Positions 46,077-59,412 of a DNA stretch of 64,000 nt are shown here, in pieces. The translations under genes and the position numbers were made by a program. Source of the stretch: Canna indica. Its lineage: Eukaryota > Streptophyta > Magnoliopsida > Zingiberales > Cannaceae. Position 1 is the first letter of the stretch; each line of letters opens with the position of its first letter. The notes under the pieces are model-generated. The model was not told where the DNA came from. It ran no database searches and worked only from the letters and a program-made list of their open reading frames with translations. The stretch covers positions 88,430,001-88,494,000 of the forward strand of contig CP136891.1 in NCBI GenBank assembly GCA_034359265.1. Reading direction: 5' to 3'.

Positions 46077-47763
46077 TGTAAGATCCGAAAAAATTTCCTA
46101 ATATAAAAATCTGTTTTGGTGTAGCGCGCCGGACCCAGGGCTAGTCGAGTCGAGCCTCAGGATCGCCTCGAGTAGAAGGTATAACTCGACTAATGATGTA
46201 TGCAATTAAATTGGGTAAATGACTCTTTCCTTTTATGCAATTATACCTTAATCGAGTTTAAATCGACTCATGCTACGGATAGAGTCGGAACCAAAGTCGA
46301 ACTCGGGTTGAGTCGAGTCAGTATTAAGTGGCAAGGGCATATATGGCATGTTAGATGGGGGAATAAAATCCCCCATCTAAGCTGTCGTGCGACTCATCTT
46401 GGAGTTGCACAAGGCAACGCATAGGGAGAGGGGGAGAAGGAGCAAGGAAGAGAGATCTTGGTCAGCCGGAGATCGCGTCGTCGTCGGAGGATTCAAGATT
46501 GCCAGCGTCCGATCCTTCTTTTTCATCAAGCAAAGGTGAGTGGTTAGAGTTTTCTGAGGGGAGGCGGGTAGCCGACCCTAGCAGTTTTGAATCGGGTTCT
46601 TTTCGCGAGTTTCTTGCCGATCTACGCATTTTCTCGTGTTAGAACCTTAATAGATATGTATACATGTGATTTGATGGTTTAAATTGGATTTATTTCGCTT
46701 CTTTTTGGGCTGGCCGAGTGGAGGTAAAAGGGGAAAGGTCTTGCCAAAAATTTCCCCAATTTTCTCGCTCGTCTAGCGACTTGTGGATCATCTTGTGGTC
46801 GATATGTTTTAGACTTTTAATTGGATTGATGCTCGTGTTGTTGCCGCAACCATGTTTACCACCCCTAGAGGGCTCGGCCAAGCTGATTATTACCCTGCTT
46901 GAGTCGGCCAAGAAGTGGATAGGGGAGGGAAATTGGGACTGTTCGGATCGATACGTCGGATCTCATGTTATGTCATCTTAATTCCCGCTTTCATGCTTAA
47001 TGTTAGGTTCGAATTATAATACATGATTATTGTTCATCTTAGTAATTGATAGCAAATGTTAATCTACATTCTCATAAAAATGGTAATGTTCTTGCTAATG
47101 CTCACATGAACATGATGGTTATGGTACATGCATCAAAGGAAAGATTTCATTAAATTTCAGATATCATATTTAATTGTTGCTATGTTGTTGCATGTTACTT
47201 ATTGGTGTAATCAATGAAATATTTACCTCTTTAATTCGGCTTCCTCATGATGTTTGTTGCTCATGATTAAATTTGGTAAGTGTCATTGAGATATTTTTAC
47301 CATGATAGATAGTATATTTCTTGTGGGAATTATTTGATATTTTACCATGCTATATATGATATTCCATATTGAAATTAATTCTATATGTTGTATATAAATT
47401 TTTATCGTTGAATTTCGTAGTTATGCATGGTAGTTGTTGTGAATTATATTTACATTTCTTTTTATATATATGCTGTCCGAAAATATTAATGAGTGAAATT
47501 CCAAGTCTAATACACTAAATCCTTCACCCAAGATAGCGTATGACACTAGATAACATGTAGGACTGTGCAAGGTACATATTAGATATGGAAACATAACTAG
47601 GGAATGACTCAACTTCTAAGACTTCTTGTATTCATTTTGTAAACATAGAATTATTAGGTGTTCACATTTTTCGGAAGGGTAACATTAAGTTGTTGACCCT
47701 GCAGGCCGGATTAGGGCCGAATATGGGCAACTACCCGAAGTGTATATAAGGAAATCCTAGGAC
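46077..47763 (+). repeat. LTR-like unit upstream of gypsy gag
   Basis: Begins TGTAAGATCCGAAAAAATTT, a common start for plant gypsy LTRs, directly after the truncated LINE, and could end AGGAAATCCTAGGACA at 47763. It has no coding content but a GC-richer leader-like part at 46420-46560. A matching second LTR was not found, and no convincing target duplication is visible. It may belong to the gag at 47776 or be a solo LTR. Confidence 0.4.
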
Positions 47764-47775
47764 ATTTTAATTGTG

Positions 47776-48888
47776 CGGCAGGTGGAAGTGACTGAGTTTT
47801 TGGGGGATTGCTATGAATTATGCATGGAGATGGGGTTCTCATCGGAGGCAGCGGCTCGTATGGTCAGACTTCAAATGAGGGGACCAGCAAAGGTCTGGTT
47901 GCACACTTGGAGGGCTCGCAGGGCAGCAGGCGCACCGCCTCCCACGTGGAAGGAATTTAGGGCAGCTGTGGAGGAGCAGTACTTGCCAATGAGTGTTCAC
48001 GACAAGGGAGCCTGAGACTTCGAGATGTTGCGTCAATCTAGAGGCATGTCAGTATCAGAATTTTTGAGATGGAGTTCAACCGTCTCTCCAAATATCATTC
48101 GACCTTAGTGGCATCCGAGACCGCCATGGTCAAGAGGTTCGTGGCAGGCCTGAGGCCACAGATCGGCAGGCTCATCCACTACACTGAGGATTTCACTCTA
48201 GCTTGGGTAGTGGATTAAGCCCTTCGGAAAGAAGCCTTGGTGCCATTTGAAAGGAATGACGGGCCAGCTAAGAAGAAATTTCGCCCACAAGGATTTAGTA
48301 GTCGGCCTTGGCATTCTGAGGGGGCAGTGACCACTGTAGACCATTAGCAGAGCTGAGGACATAATGGTAATTGGAGCCGTGGGGGCCCAGGGTCTGGATC
48401 AGTGAGGTCGGCAGAGTTAGGAGGTGGTTCTTTGAGATTAGAGGCGCCGCAGTGTGACAGCTGCAATCGGAGGCACTGGGGGGCTTGCCTTGGCCGCACG
48501 AATGCTTGCTATAGGTGCGGTCGAGTCGGGCACTTCAAGAAGGACTGTCCCGAGGGAATTGGCTAGAAGCTTGAGTAGTCTAATGAAAAGGCACCTATGT
48601 TAGTGGGGTCAGTGGCTCAGAGAGGTCAAACGCAAAATAAGGGGCAGCAGACTAGTCATTCAGATAGACTACTTGCTAGGGTATTTGGTATGAATCGTGA
48701 TTGAGCAGAGGTATCCAAGGCAGTGGTAGCATGTACTATTTTATTATGTTCATCTGATGCATATGTTTTGTTTGATGCGAGTGCCATACATTTGTTTGTA
48801 TCTGCCAAATTTGTTGCTGAGTTGTCAATGGCACCTTCCTTGCTTGACGGGCCATTGATAGTATCAACGCCTACGGGCGATGCAATCC
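47776..48888 (+). pseudogene. Gypsy gag to protease start, plus strand
   Basis: Encodes QVEVTEFLGDC, AARMVRLQMRGPAKVWL, TWKEFRAAVEEQYLP (Retrotrans_gag), then a knuckle CYRCGRVGHFKKDC (about 48509) and the protease region YVLFDASAIHLFVSAKFV, where the expected D-[ST]-G-A is D-A-S-A. Stops and shifts are numerous. The same gag-protease order appears inverted at 52245-51000. At about 48888 plus-strand coding stops and minus-strand integrase of the other copy begins. Confidence 0.82.
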
Positions 48889-49690
48889 TAGCCTTTACCT
48901 ACTGGCAGACCAGACATTTGGATACGAACTCTGCTACCTCTCTTTTCATGCCCTTCCACCAGTAATGCTGCCTTAGATCTTTGCACATTTTTGTGGCCCC
49001 CGGACGCATTGTAAAAGTGAAACGATGACCCCACTCCAGGACTTGTCTACGCACCTCTGTCATATCTGTCACCACAATTCGATCCTTGAATGTCAGCACG
49101 CCCTCTGAGTTCAATCTGAACCCATTCTCTGCATCGTCTCTCTGCACTAAGTCCTTCGTTAGCGCACAAAAGACGTCCTCTCCCTGCGCGGCACGCAACA
49201 TACCCACCAGTATGGATTGTACCTACAGGTGTGCAACCAAGGCAAGTTGACACTATCAAGGTTGTACCCCCATCTAGGCATTGCGCCAGCTCTTGAGCTA
49301 AAGGCATTTGCTTGGTTTCCAGATGAGCTAAACTGTCTATGGATTTTCCAAATGAGCCTTCGCTACCACATTGGTTTCACCCGTGTGGTACATAATGGTG
49401 TAGTCATAGTCTTTTAGGAGCTCCAGCCACCTCCTCTGCCTGATGTTCAGCTCCTTTTGGATAAGCAAGTACTGAAGGCTCTTTTGATCTATATAGATCT
49501 CGTAAGTCTCCTCGTACAGATAGTGCCACTAGAGTTTCAAGACAAAAACCACCGCCGCTAGCTCTAGGTTGTGCATCTAGTAGTTCTTTTTATGAACTTT
49601 CAACTGAAGAGACGCATATGCTATGACCCTGCCAAACTGCATCAGAATGCAGCCTAGGCCAACTCGAGAGGCATCACAGTAAACCACAAA
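48889..49690 (-). pseudogene. Gypsy RNase H and integrase zinc-binding region
   Basis: The minus strand at 49207-48899 encodes LKDRIVVTDMTEVRRQ-like text, then MRPGATKMCKDLRQHYWWKG and VAEFVSKCLVCQ, the HHCC integrase N-terminal domain. 49690-49400 carries RNase H traces (around the region encoding a Y-T-I-M-Y-H-T-G string near 49385) broken by stops. Confidence 0.7.
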
Positions 49691-49693
49691 CCC

Positions 49694-50770
49694 TCATGAG
49701 CCGAAAGGTACGATCAATACGGGTGCCGACGTCAAGCATTCCTTGAGCTTCTGAAATCTTGCCTCACACTTGTCGTCCCAATCAAATTTGACCTTTTTAT
49801 GGGTCAACCGAGTCAAAGGGGTTGCAATCATGGAGAAGTTCTCTACGAATTTCCGATAGTACTCGGCCAACCCAAGAAAACTACGGACCTCAATCACGCT
49901 GGTTGGCCACCTCCAGTTCTGCACCGCCTCTACCTTTGCAGGGTCAACCCTTATTCCCTCCTTGGACACCACATGTCCCAAGAACCCTACATTTTGTAAC
50001 CAAAATTCACACAGAGAATTTAGCAAACAACCGGTGCTCTCTAGGGATTTCCAGGACCATCCTCAAATGCTCGGAGTGCTCCTCCTCACTCTTGGAGTAC
50101 ACCAAGATGTCGTCAATGAAGACGATAACAAAACTGTCCAGGTACTCCTTGAATACCCTGTTCATCATGTCCATGAAGGCATCAAGTGCATTGGTTAGAC
50201 CAAAAGACATCACTAGGAACTCATAGTGTCCATAGCGAGTCATGAAGGCAGTCTTAGGCACATCGCAGTCTCGGATTCTCAGTTGATAGTATCTGGATCT
50301 TAAGTCTATCTTCGAAAACCATCGTGCCCCCTGCAGTTGGTCAAACAAATCGTCTATCCTCGGCAGTGGATAACGATTCTTTACTGTCACTTTATCCAGC
50401 TGCCTATAGTCGATGCACATGCACATCGACCCATCCTTCTTCTTCACGAAGAGTGCCAGAGCACCCCACGGTGAGACACTTGGCCGGATGAAGCCTAGGT
50501 TCAGCATCTCATGAAGTTGCACTTTTAGCTCCTTGAGTTCGGCCGGCGCCATCCTATAGGGTGGGATGGAGATCGGCTTTACCCTAGGCTGCAAATCAAT
50601 GCAGAAATCCACTTTCCTCCTGGGTGGCAATCCCGGCAGCTCCTCGGGAAATACATCGAGGAACTCGCAGACTACTTGAGTACCACTGATATCCCATGCT
50701 GCATCTCCCTTTTCCTCTGCCAAAGATACAAAGGCCAGAAAGGACTGGCAGCCCCCGTGAAGCAATTTAC
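49694..50770 (-). pseudogene. Gypsy reverse transcriptase
   Basis: Motifs in order: [108 protein letters not shown] and the catalytic box [13 protein letters not shown]. After a shift near 50010 follow [14 protein letters not shown] and [16 protein letters not shown]. The catalytic aspartates are present, so decay here is moderate. Confidence 0.88.
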
Positions 50771-50988
50771 GAGCCTTAAGGATTGAGATGACCCCAATCG
50801 ACTCACTTCTTCCCTCCCCTTGGAAGGTGAATTATGGCAACCCGGGCTTGCTGAACATGAATGTCTTAGCCCTATAATCCAGCAACACAAAGTGCTCCGC
50901 CAACCAATCCATGACGAGAATGACATCGAGTTCAAGCGTGGGCAGGAGTGTCAAATCTGCCCTCAATGCATGGCCGCAGATAAGCACC

Positions 50989-52245
50989 TCACAACCTTGA
51001 AAAATTGATTTGGCTAAGATTGTCTCGCCCGTAGGCGTTGATACTAGAAATGACCCATCGAGTAATTAAAGAAGGTGCCATAGGTAACCCAGCAGCAAAC
51101 TTGACAGATACAAATGAGTGCGTAGCACCCGGATCAAACAGAACATATGTAGCAGATGAACATACTAAAATAGTACCTGTCACTACTGCTCTAGATGCTT
51201 CTGCCCCATCGCGGTTCATGGCATAAACTCGGGCAGACGGTTTCTCAGAGTGACTAGCCTATGGTCATCTGCTCTGCATCTGACCTTTTTGTGCCACTGA
51301 CCCCACTAACAACAGCGTTTTTCCCTTTGACAGCTCAGCTCTCTGGCCACCTCTGTCCGGGCAATCCTTCCTAAAGTGTCCCACCTGCCCACACCTGAAA
51401 CAAGCATCTGTGCGGTCATAGCAAGCTCCCCGGTGTTTCCTGTTACATCGACCACATTGTAGCATGTCCGACTTCTGCGTAGCGCCCCTTGACTCTGCCT
51501 GTCTAGTCGCCCCTGACCTTGAGCCCCCGCAGCCTCGACTACTGCTGTGCCCTCGGCTCTGTTGGTGATCTGCGGTGCTCACAGTTCCCTCCGAATGCCA
51601 CAGCCGACCTCCTGACCCTTGAGACCGAAACTTTTTCTTGTGCGGCTCATCTTTCCTCTCGAACGGCACCAATGCTTCCTTCCAGAGGGCCTCATCCATT
51701 ACCCATGCAAATGTGGAGTTCTCGGTGTAATGGATAAGCCTGCCTTTTTGAGGTCTCGGACCCTCCACGAACCTTTTCACCCTGGCGGTCTTGGTAGCCA
51801 CTAGAGTTGGGTGGTACCTAGAGAGCTAGGTGAACTCCATCTCATACTCAGTTACTGTCATACCTCCAGACTGGCGCAATAGCTCAAAATCTCGTGCTCG
51901 CTTATCGCGGACACTCATCGGCAAATACTGCTCCTCAACAGTTGCCTTAAATTCTTCCCAGTTGGGAGGTGGTGCATGTGATGCCCTACGACCCCTCTAG
52001 GTGTGTAGCCAATATTTTGCAGGTCCTCTTAGGTGCAGGCCGACCATGCGCGCCGCCGCCTCTAAGGAACATCCCAGCTCTAAACACAGCTCGTGATCGA
52101 CAGTCCCCCAGAAACTCGGTGACTTCCACCTGCTGGTCTGTACTGGTGAATACTGGCAGCCAAAACTTGACGAAATCGGCATATGTAGGTGCTCCTGGAT
52201 CCCTGACCTGTGGTGCTACCTGCTCAGCCACCTCCGGTACCACAG
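50989..52245 (-). pseudogene. Gypsy gag and protease, minus strand
   Basis: 52245-51970 encodes gag start with YADFVKFWLPVFTSTD and QVEVTEFLGDC. 51801-51265 encodes MATKTARVKRFVEGPRPQ, then a Gly/Arg/Ser-rich region and the knuckle CFRCGQVGHFRKDC. 51219-51003 encodes the protease with YVLFDPGATHSFVS (D-P-G-A-T). Frameshifts separate the blocks. Confidence 0.82.
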
Positions 52246-52717
52246 GGGTTGCGGGTACCGATTTAGGCGATTGTTGCTGTTGTTACATCTCCTGTCTCAA
52301 CTCCTGCTCCTTGCGGAGCGCTTCTGTTGGTTGAGCTACCTATGTCTGAAGTTTCACAATTGTCGAATCCTGGCTCTCTACCTCAAACTGCTCTCTGTCA
52401 CGGCCTCGACCCCGACCTTGGCCTCGTCCTCGGCCTCAGCCTCGGCCCCGACGTTCGGTGGAATTGCTACCGCTACCACTCAGAGCAGCATTTCGAGCAT
52501 CCATCACACTAGCATAAAATAATAATATCACCATTAATATTAACCAACTCATTAAATTAAAAATTTAGCTACTAATCGCATTGTGCGCTGAGTGCAGTCG
52601 TGGTTGTTCGATCTCATAGCATAACTATACCACATGTAGATATGCTAGAATATGCCTTGTGTAGTACCCACTTCCTAGTCGTAGTCAAGACCTAACCTAA
52701 CGCTCTGATATCAACTT

Positions 52718-53710
52718 TGTCACAACCCGACTCAAGGTACGCATGACCGGCCAGGGTACGAGTCAGTACCCCAAAGCCTACCCTATGCACTGATCAACAA
52801 CTCATACAAAAACAACCATAACACATCAAGTAGTAAACAAAAGCACATAACCAACTTTATTAACCGTTCGAAACCAGTTTGATCAAACCAAGTTCTAAAA
52901 CATCACAAGTTTTAAAATAAACATCTAAAGGTTTTCCAAATAAAACATTTCAAAGTTTACAAAAATGACACAGTGCATACATCAGACTCTACTAGACACG
53001 ACTACAACTAACAACTACCAGCTATGAGATCTGCACCCACGCCTGCTCTCATGCGCGCCATGCCACCAAGCCATACCTCACTGGTCGGGCTCTGTAAAAC
53101 AACAATAAAGGAAACCGCGAGTTCATGAGAAACTGAGTGAGCGATTCTTTCGAACCTCCACTTAAAACCTCGGCAATAACATACATAATGAATTAATATA
53201 AAATCACATCCTAGAAGTAACTAGATTGCCAATACCGAGGTATGGATGAACCGGCCTCTCGGGCCCATATCCATGTCAATAGCTCAGCCAATAATGGCCT
53301 AAAATATATATAGAAGGTTCGGTCCTTCCCTTTACGTATCCAGGTTGGTTGGCCAACTCAAACCAGCCCCTAAGGGCTTCTCAATTAGGAACTTTTATGA
53401 TTCGGATCCATCAACTAGGATAACCACTAGTTTTAGAGATCCTCCGGGTTAGGGATAGCTAGTCTCACCCACTCAGGTCTACCGTCAGCGTGGCCCACTG
53501 ACGAAATCTCAACACCCTCTGCCACTCGGGTCTAACACCTAGTGGGTCCGCTGGTGCAATCTCAAGTCCCCATAAACTGTTGAGTCATGTGGTAGTCGTT
53601 CGGCTAATGACACTCCTCAGTAGACCATCAACCACAACTCGAATCAGGTTGTGCAAGATATACTATGTTTTGCTTTCTGGGCATTGCCCATATCCGACCC
53701 TACCCCCTCA
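52718..53710 (-). repeat. Probable 5' LTR of the minus-strand gypsy
   Basis: On the minus strand it ends GGGTTGTGACA at 52718, immediately before the primer site. The other end could be TGAGGGGGTAGGG at 53710 (about 993 bp), but no partner LTR is available to fix this boundary. Confidence 0.55.
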
Positions 53711-56700
53711 GATCATCTTATTTAGATGTTGAAATTTGTTGACTATTATATATGCAAAAATTATATTATATATATACATATATTAAAATATTAATTTATA
53801 AATAAATTTATTTACTAATGAGTATAAATTAAAATATTATTTTATAAAAAAAATTTAAAAAAAAAGTATATTGGTCATTTGGTATATACTTCCTAGGAAG
53901 TACTCATGTCAACCAAACATATTCCGGAGAAAAGTTCTATTTCCTATGAATTAATTTTTTGTCAATCAAAATTTTTAAATATTTTTCAAAAAATACATAT
54001 AAAAAATTAATTCATTTGAATTAAAATTTCTTGTAAAAAAAATTATTTCTCGTGTAAATCAAATGAGATCTTAATGCGATATAGATGTCAGCATGCCAGT
54101 CAAATGGGAGATGATTGGACCTGACAATTCAGTCTGCAGGAAGAGCTATCATGCATGCATGGTGGTGAAGTCATGTGACATCATTTCTCATGCTTGTCAT
54201 GATTAATTTAAGGAGTCTTGCTATATTTTATTAATAATTAGCATAATAATTTTTTAAATCACTCATAATAAAATAAATAATAATTTTATTAATAATTATA
54301 AGCCCTTTATTATATGTAAATATTTTAAAAAATTATTAAAAACATATGAGTTAAATAAATTAACATTTTTGTAATTTAAGGCATGCATGCACTACTTAAT
54401 ATATATATATATATATACAAATTAATTAAGACAACTGCATCTTTAATTTCTCATCTCAAAAGCAAGGAGGGAAATTAGTTCTGATCGACATAGCTGAAGA
54501 AGGAAGAGCAAACATTTGAAAGTAATTTAAATATGTTCAATTATTTTTATGGAAGAGCATTGAAATAAGTATTTGTCAACATCATAGTGGGTTGACAAAC
54601 ATTAAAATATGCATGTGATTGATTAAACATGCATGTAAATATTAAAAGTTGTCGGCCCACTATGATATTGACAAAGACTTATTTCAATGCAGTCATTTAA
54701 AAAAAGTTGCATTTATTCTCAACGAAGAAAAAGAGAGATCATGATTCATGACATAAAAAAGATTGTAAGAATAAAACAAATAGCAAATTATAACACAAAA
54801 GTCACATGCATATGTTTTACAAGCAAAAAAAAAAACCCAAACATATGCATGTGATTGATTAAACATGCATGTAAACATTAAAATATGTATAGGTTTTCTG
54901 CTAAATAACTAATGCAATAGCTTTTTTCGTTTTGCGTGAAAGAGAGGCACCAACCAACATATGCAAGTAACAAGTTTAGGAAAAAAACTGTATATGGCAG
55001 ACAATATGTAGTATTTTTACAACCACTTGATGAAATCTGCACAAATAAACAATGGAGAAGAAATGTGATAGGTACACTATTAATAGCTAGATAGACACAC
55101 ATAACTTACATGTATATAAGCAAATAATTTTTATTTGTCAGATATTTTAATATGAGCATTTTGCTTTTGTAAATACACAAGCATTGACAACATTTAGATT
55201 GGTATACTTGGATGGATACAACTACAAGTACTGTAAGTAGGTTATGGGAATTATCCTAGTCTTGTGATTTTGTTGTGGTGGTTTTTTCTTACAAACATAC
55301 GGTAGCAAAAAAGAGTATTTCATGAGATACTTATTCTACACTTATTTAGGTAGTTTCGCCTTTATTACGTTCACCATTTTTTTTTCTCTCTCTCTCTCTT
55401 CATCTTAGGAGTTTGTGGAATTAAGGATGATGCTTCTTCTCGAGCGATCACAATAGGACACCTTGGAAATACGTGGTAAGATTCTTCTCACCTTTTTCAA
55501 GCCATTGCAATGCTTTCTCCTTTTATTTCTCTTCTTTGTTTTGCATCGATACCTCTTCTCTAAGGACAATTTTTACAAAAGGTCCCGCATTGTTCTTATT
55601 CTTGTCCTTCCCTTTGTTTGAGGTAAGGGTTTCTTCATTCTTTTATATATTTTTTTGATTTTTCAGACAATTAGTTAATTACTTGTCTTTTCATGTAGAT
55701 TTTTTGGGTTTTTTTTCTTTCGATTTTGTATTGGTGAGTGATTGGGTAGCAATTAGTTCTCGTCCTTTGTTTTGTTCTCGTTTTGGAGGGCTTTCATTTC
55801 AACATTGTAGGAGGTGGCATGGGTTCTGGCTACTTGATAAGATTCCCTCCGGCAATTGTTGCCATGGTCTCCCTACATACCCTTCTCTCTTGCTGGAGAA
55901 AGATGCATGTTGTCTGTGGTTTTTGTGCATCGCTACCCCGCACTTCGAGATGTTGCCTTCTCTTTGCAAGCAAATTGAGTTTGCAACATTGATGCAAAGC
56001 TGGAGAGGAATGTGCAATATTGGATTATCCAAACGAGGCTCGCAACACCACTAGATCTCACGCAGAAGAGGGGGAGAAGAAGAAAAAGGCCACATTGGTA
56101 TAGCCTATATATTATATATTCATGGTCATTTGAAAGTCTTCCCTAAAAGTATATTTCAAAATCTGTTAGGATATTTATTTCTAAGGATGTATTTTATTTG
56201 TAAGAGTTGGTATGGTTAGCAAACTTTCTTTACTTCCTTTATTACAATGTTACATTGACTATTCTCATTCTTTCCTCTATATGTTTGGGTTTCTGTTGGA
56301 GTTTATTTCTGATCCCTTAAGATTTGCCTTTCTCTGATATGTTACGTACATTATAATTATCATTTTTTTGTCAAAAAACTAATTTGAAATCCTTTCCAGA
56401 TTTGTTAATGGAGGGAGAAATTAAAAGACTGACCTAGCCCCATGCATGTGCACAGTACAATTTTTGGATTATTTTGATCTCTCTATTGATTTATTTTATG
56501 CTAGGTGCAAGAATTAATGAACTCGCACCTCGCATGGGTCTTTCTCTTTAACTTTTTTTCTTTTCATTTAATGAAAAAATAAAAAAGGGAAAGACCATAA
56601 TACAGTGATTGCCTAGCATAGAATAAATCCTCTCAATTAAATTATCAACTCCATGAATTTTCATATATATATAACTAATAATGGAAGGTTCGATGTGGAC

Positions 56701-57523
56701 CTTTTGGTCTGTACATTCACCATATCTAATAATTTGGATTATTATTCAATGCAAACAACAGAAGAGTCACATGAATGCTTTCACGTGACATGTGGCAAAA
56801 CAAAAGAAGTAATTAGGACTGCATGCTGGTACTTGCCATATACATGAAGTTAGGACTGCTCTCACTTGCCTTTCACCAAGCTTAACTATATATCCACTTA
56901 AACTTACATACTATGCAAGCATGTGATTTAACTTTAAACATGCATATTTATGTATTCATACATCACGCGTGCTTTCTTTTAATTCGTCTATTTAACTGTA
57001 TCAACTCAGTCTCCATATATTGCTCTTATTCTCATACCATCATTTGTTTTTGTCTGAGTGAATCATTTGTCATTCAGGTCATATCAATTAAATATGACAT
57101 GGAGCAGCACATAGCTAGAATTACTCATCTGAAGTGACAAGTTGAACGGTTGTCTTTTATCTCATAACATAGCCAAATTAATTAAGGGCACAATTAATTA
57201 AACTTATAGTCAAATTACCAAATTCAAGAGTGAATTATTGAGGGCACAATAGTAGATAGTTGTCTTTTAAATTACCAAATTCAAGAGTGAATTATTGAGG
57301 GCACAGTAGTAGCACGTACATCTTATTTCTTTCAATTATCAATTTGGATGAAAATTTTGAAAAGATTCTTTGCAACCTAATAAATGACAAATGTCTGCCA
57401 ATTTTTATCGATTTAATTAGTTTAATTTTTGACGACTAAAAACAGATTATGACTATATATAAACTTTATAATATTCACTTAAATCATGTAGTTTAATTAA
57501 TTATTCATCAAGGCGCACTGGAA
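53711..57523. other. Intergenic DNA with unassigned exon-like islands
   Basis: Mostly AT-rich. 55409-55480 (after an acceptor-like ATCTTAG, open for GIKDDASSRAITIGHLGN) and 55800-56100 (open in one frame for DAKLERNVQYWIIQTRL) look coding, but I cannot name a family. 57223-57310 holds a 43-bp direct repeat (AATTACCAAATTCAAGAGTG...) related to 41880-41915. An (AT)n run lies at 54399-54416. Confidence 0.35.
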
Positions 57524-58000
57524 CACTACAACAAAAGCAAGGATTAAGGGCGGAATATAACCGGTGACCTTAACAAGCGCCGGTTATTAATCTAATTAAA
57601 TAATGTTTAATTAGATTAATAACCGGCGTCAGTCAAGGACGCCGGGTATTCTTTTGGTTTTTTTTTTCGCTACTTCATCTACTGTTTCCCGCTCATCGCC
57701 TTCTCACCGTGCTTTTCCCGATCTTTTCCCAGCACCTGCCATCTCGCTCTGGCACCTGCACGCCACCTCCAAAATCCCCGTACTTGATCGCTTCCTTCTC
57801 ACCCCGCACTTGATCGCCTCCTCCAAAAACCCAAAAACCCCATGCTCAACTCTAGAATCTGCTTCCGCACCTGCTCATCCTCGCTGCTTCCGCACCTGCT
57901 CCCCGCTGCTTCGAAAAGCTGCTCCTGATCCTCTGCTTCCAATCTCGATCCCTGCTGCTCCCCTTTGCCGCAGGTGATTCCATTTATTCTCTCCCTTTTC
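57524..58000 (+). mobile_element. CACTA-like left end with palindrome
   Basis: CACTACAACAAAAGC at 57524 resembles the termini of the element at 20332-21969. It is followed by a perfect 23-bp inverted repeat and then a pyrimidine-rich leader-like stretch (57650-57975) ending in a donor-like CAG/GTGATT. No matching right end (CTTTTGTTGTAGTG) was seen in the window. Confidence 0.5.
57578..57628. repeat. Perfect 23-bp palindrome
   Basis: Arms CGCCGGTTATTAATCTAATT+AAA (57578-57600) and its exact reverse complement (57606-57628) with loop TAATG. Smaller CCGGT/ACCGG motifs flank it. Probably a subterminal structure of the CACTA-like end. Confidence 0.9.
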
Positions 58001-59412
58001 CGTGTTGCCTAGAAGACTCGTCTTCTTGCAATTTGCGATTCTGTGTGCTTGCTTTCCTTCTGTATGTTATTATCAGGATGTTCATGTGATCGATGGCTGC
58101 CTGATTATGTGATCGTCGTATATTTTTGAAATTTTGGATTTTGAAGAAGTTGATTGGAGAAGTGAGGAAGGTTGGTGAAGATGAAATTTCTAGAAAAATA
58201 TTATAGGATACTGATTTTGATGCACTTATGGACCAAGATAAATGTTAGGCAAGATAAGTCATATGTTACATATCCAACCATGTGCATTGTTAAAGGATCT
58301 ATGCTACATACTGATTTTGTACTGTTGGACCATATAATCTACTGTCCCAGTTTTTCTGCTTAATTTTGTATCCTGTTCTGCTCATTTACTGTATGCAACA
58401 TATTTCTTATCTATTACTTATGGATTCACATGTTTTTAGTGATTTGACAGCAAGCAATTGAAAAGGCCGTTTCTAACTTTCTATCAATCATCAGATTCAA
58501 TGGCCATTTATGTATCTATAAGACCTAATTAACCTAGTACAGAATTAGAAGATAGATGCTCTACTTCCACTCTTTTGTAGCTCTTGGATCACACAAACAA
58601 TCAAGTGATATTTGTCATAGTTGATGGGCATTTTTCTTAGCATACCCATACAATTTGTGGTTAGTAGGTGATGGGGATTAAGACCCAAGCTGACCTTTGG
58701 ATGACTGAGCCCAACAACGAAGGCGACATGCCCGAACTCTGTTTTGGACTGATGTTTTTTTGTGGATTGACTTGATTAAATATTTGGAGGCATGTTTTAG
58801 TTGAGGACTTGATGTATGTTTTCTTTTGGGTCCCTATGTTTGAACCAATTTCGTTTCATTTGAACTGATTTGGTTTTGTTGGTTTATTTTGGTTTTTTTG
58901 TAAATGATTCTCACCCCTATCTAAGTAATTATAAGGATTTCTTTTGAGGGAATTAAGATTTATCATTTACGAGCCTCTTTTCTAGGAAAAAGTCCATTAG
59001 TTTTTGGCATGAAGTCCATTAGAACGCTATGAAGCCTTAATTATCCTTGACGAAGCCTCTAATGTCAACCATCTCCTTTTCCTTTCTGGGCTGTGAATTA
59101 CACTTTGCTTCTTCTTCTTCTTTTTTCATGATGTCATTTGCATGAAGTTTGTGTTATATTGTGTAAAGTAAATGGTATATTCATGCTTTTCATCTGGCAT
59201 GTATTTTTCTGATTGAAATTCAAGATTCATGATGCTATTGGCCTATTTTCACGTTATTTTAATTTAAACCATGTTTCTTAGCTGTGTATTATCTACATCA
59301 TTTGGTTATGAGGATAGGATCTTCTTGTCTAGATGTTTTTTTTTCAATTAGTACGAAGTGTATCTTACCCCTTTCTCATTGATGTTGGGAAATATTGGTC
59401 ATTTCCTTGCAG
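58001..59412. other. Noncoding DNA before MOG1 fragment
   Basis: No firm gene. A short open stretch at 58146-58195 (encoding GEVRKVGEDEISRKIL before a stop) could be a decayed exon; its family is not recognised. The rest is T-rich, as plant introns are. Confidence 0.4.

Larger units (their letters stand above)
48889..52717 (-). mobile_element. Gypsy element, minus strand, 5' LTR to integrase
   Basis: Read leftwards: primer site complementary to tRNA-Met (TTGATATCAGAGC, 52713-52701), gag, protease, reverse transcriptase, RNase H, and the start of integrase, where it ends at about 48889. This is the gypsy order. The 3' part and 3' LTR are missing. It is the same family as the plus-strand gag at 47776. 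Confidence 0.85.

Noticed and set aside
55683..56054. Possible protein of about 120 residues
   Set aside because: No family match recognised, T-rich composition, and alternative frames look as good; kept only as an unassigned island.
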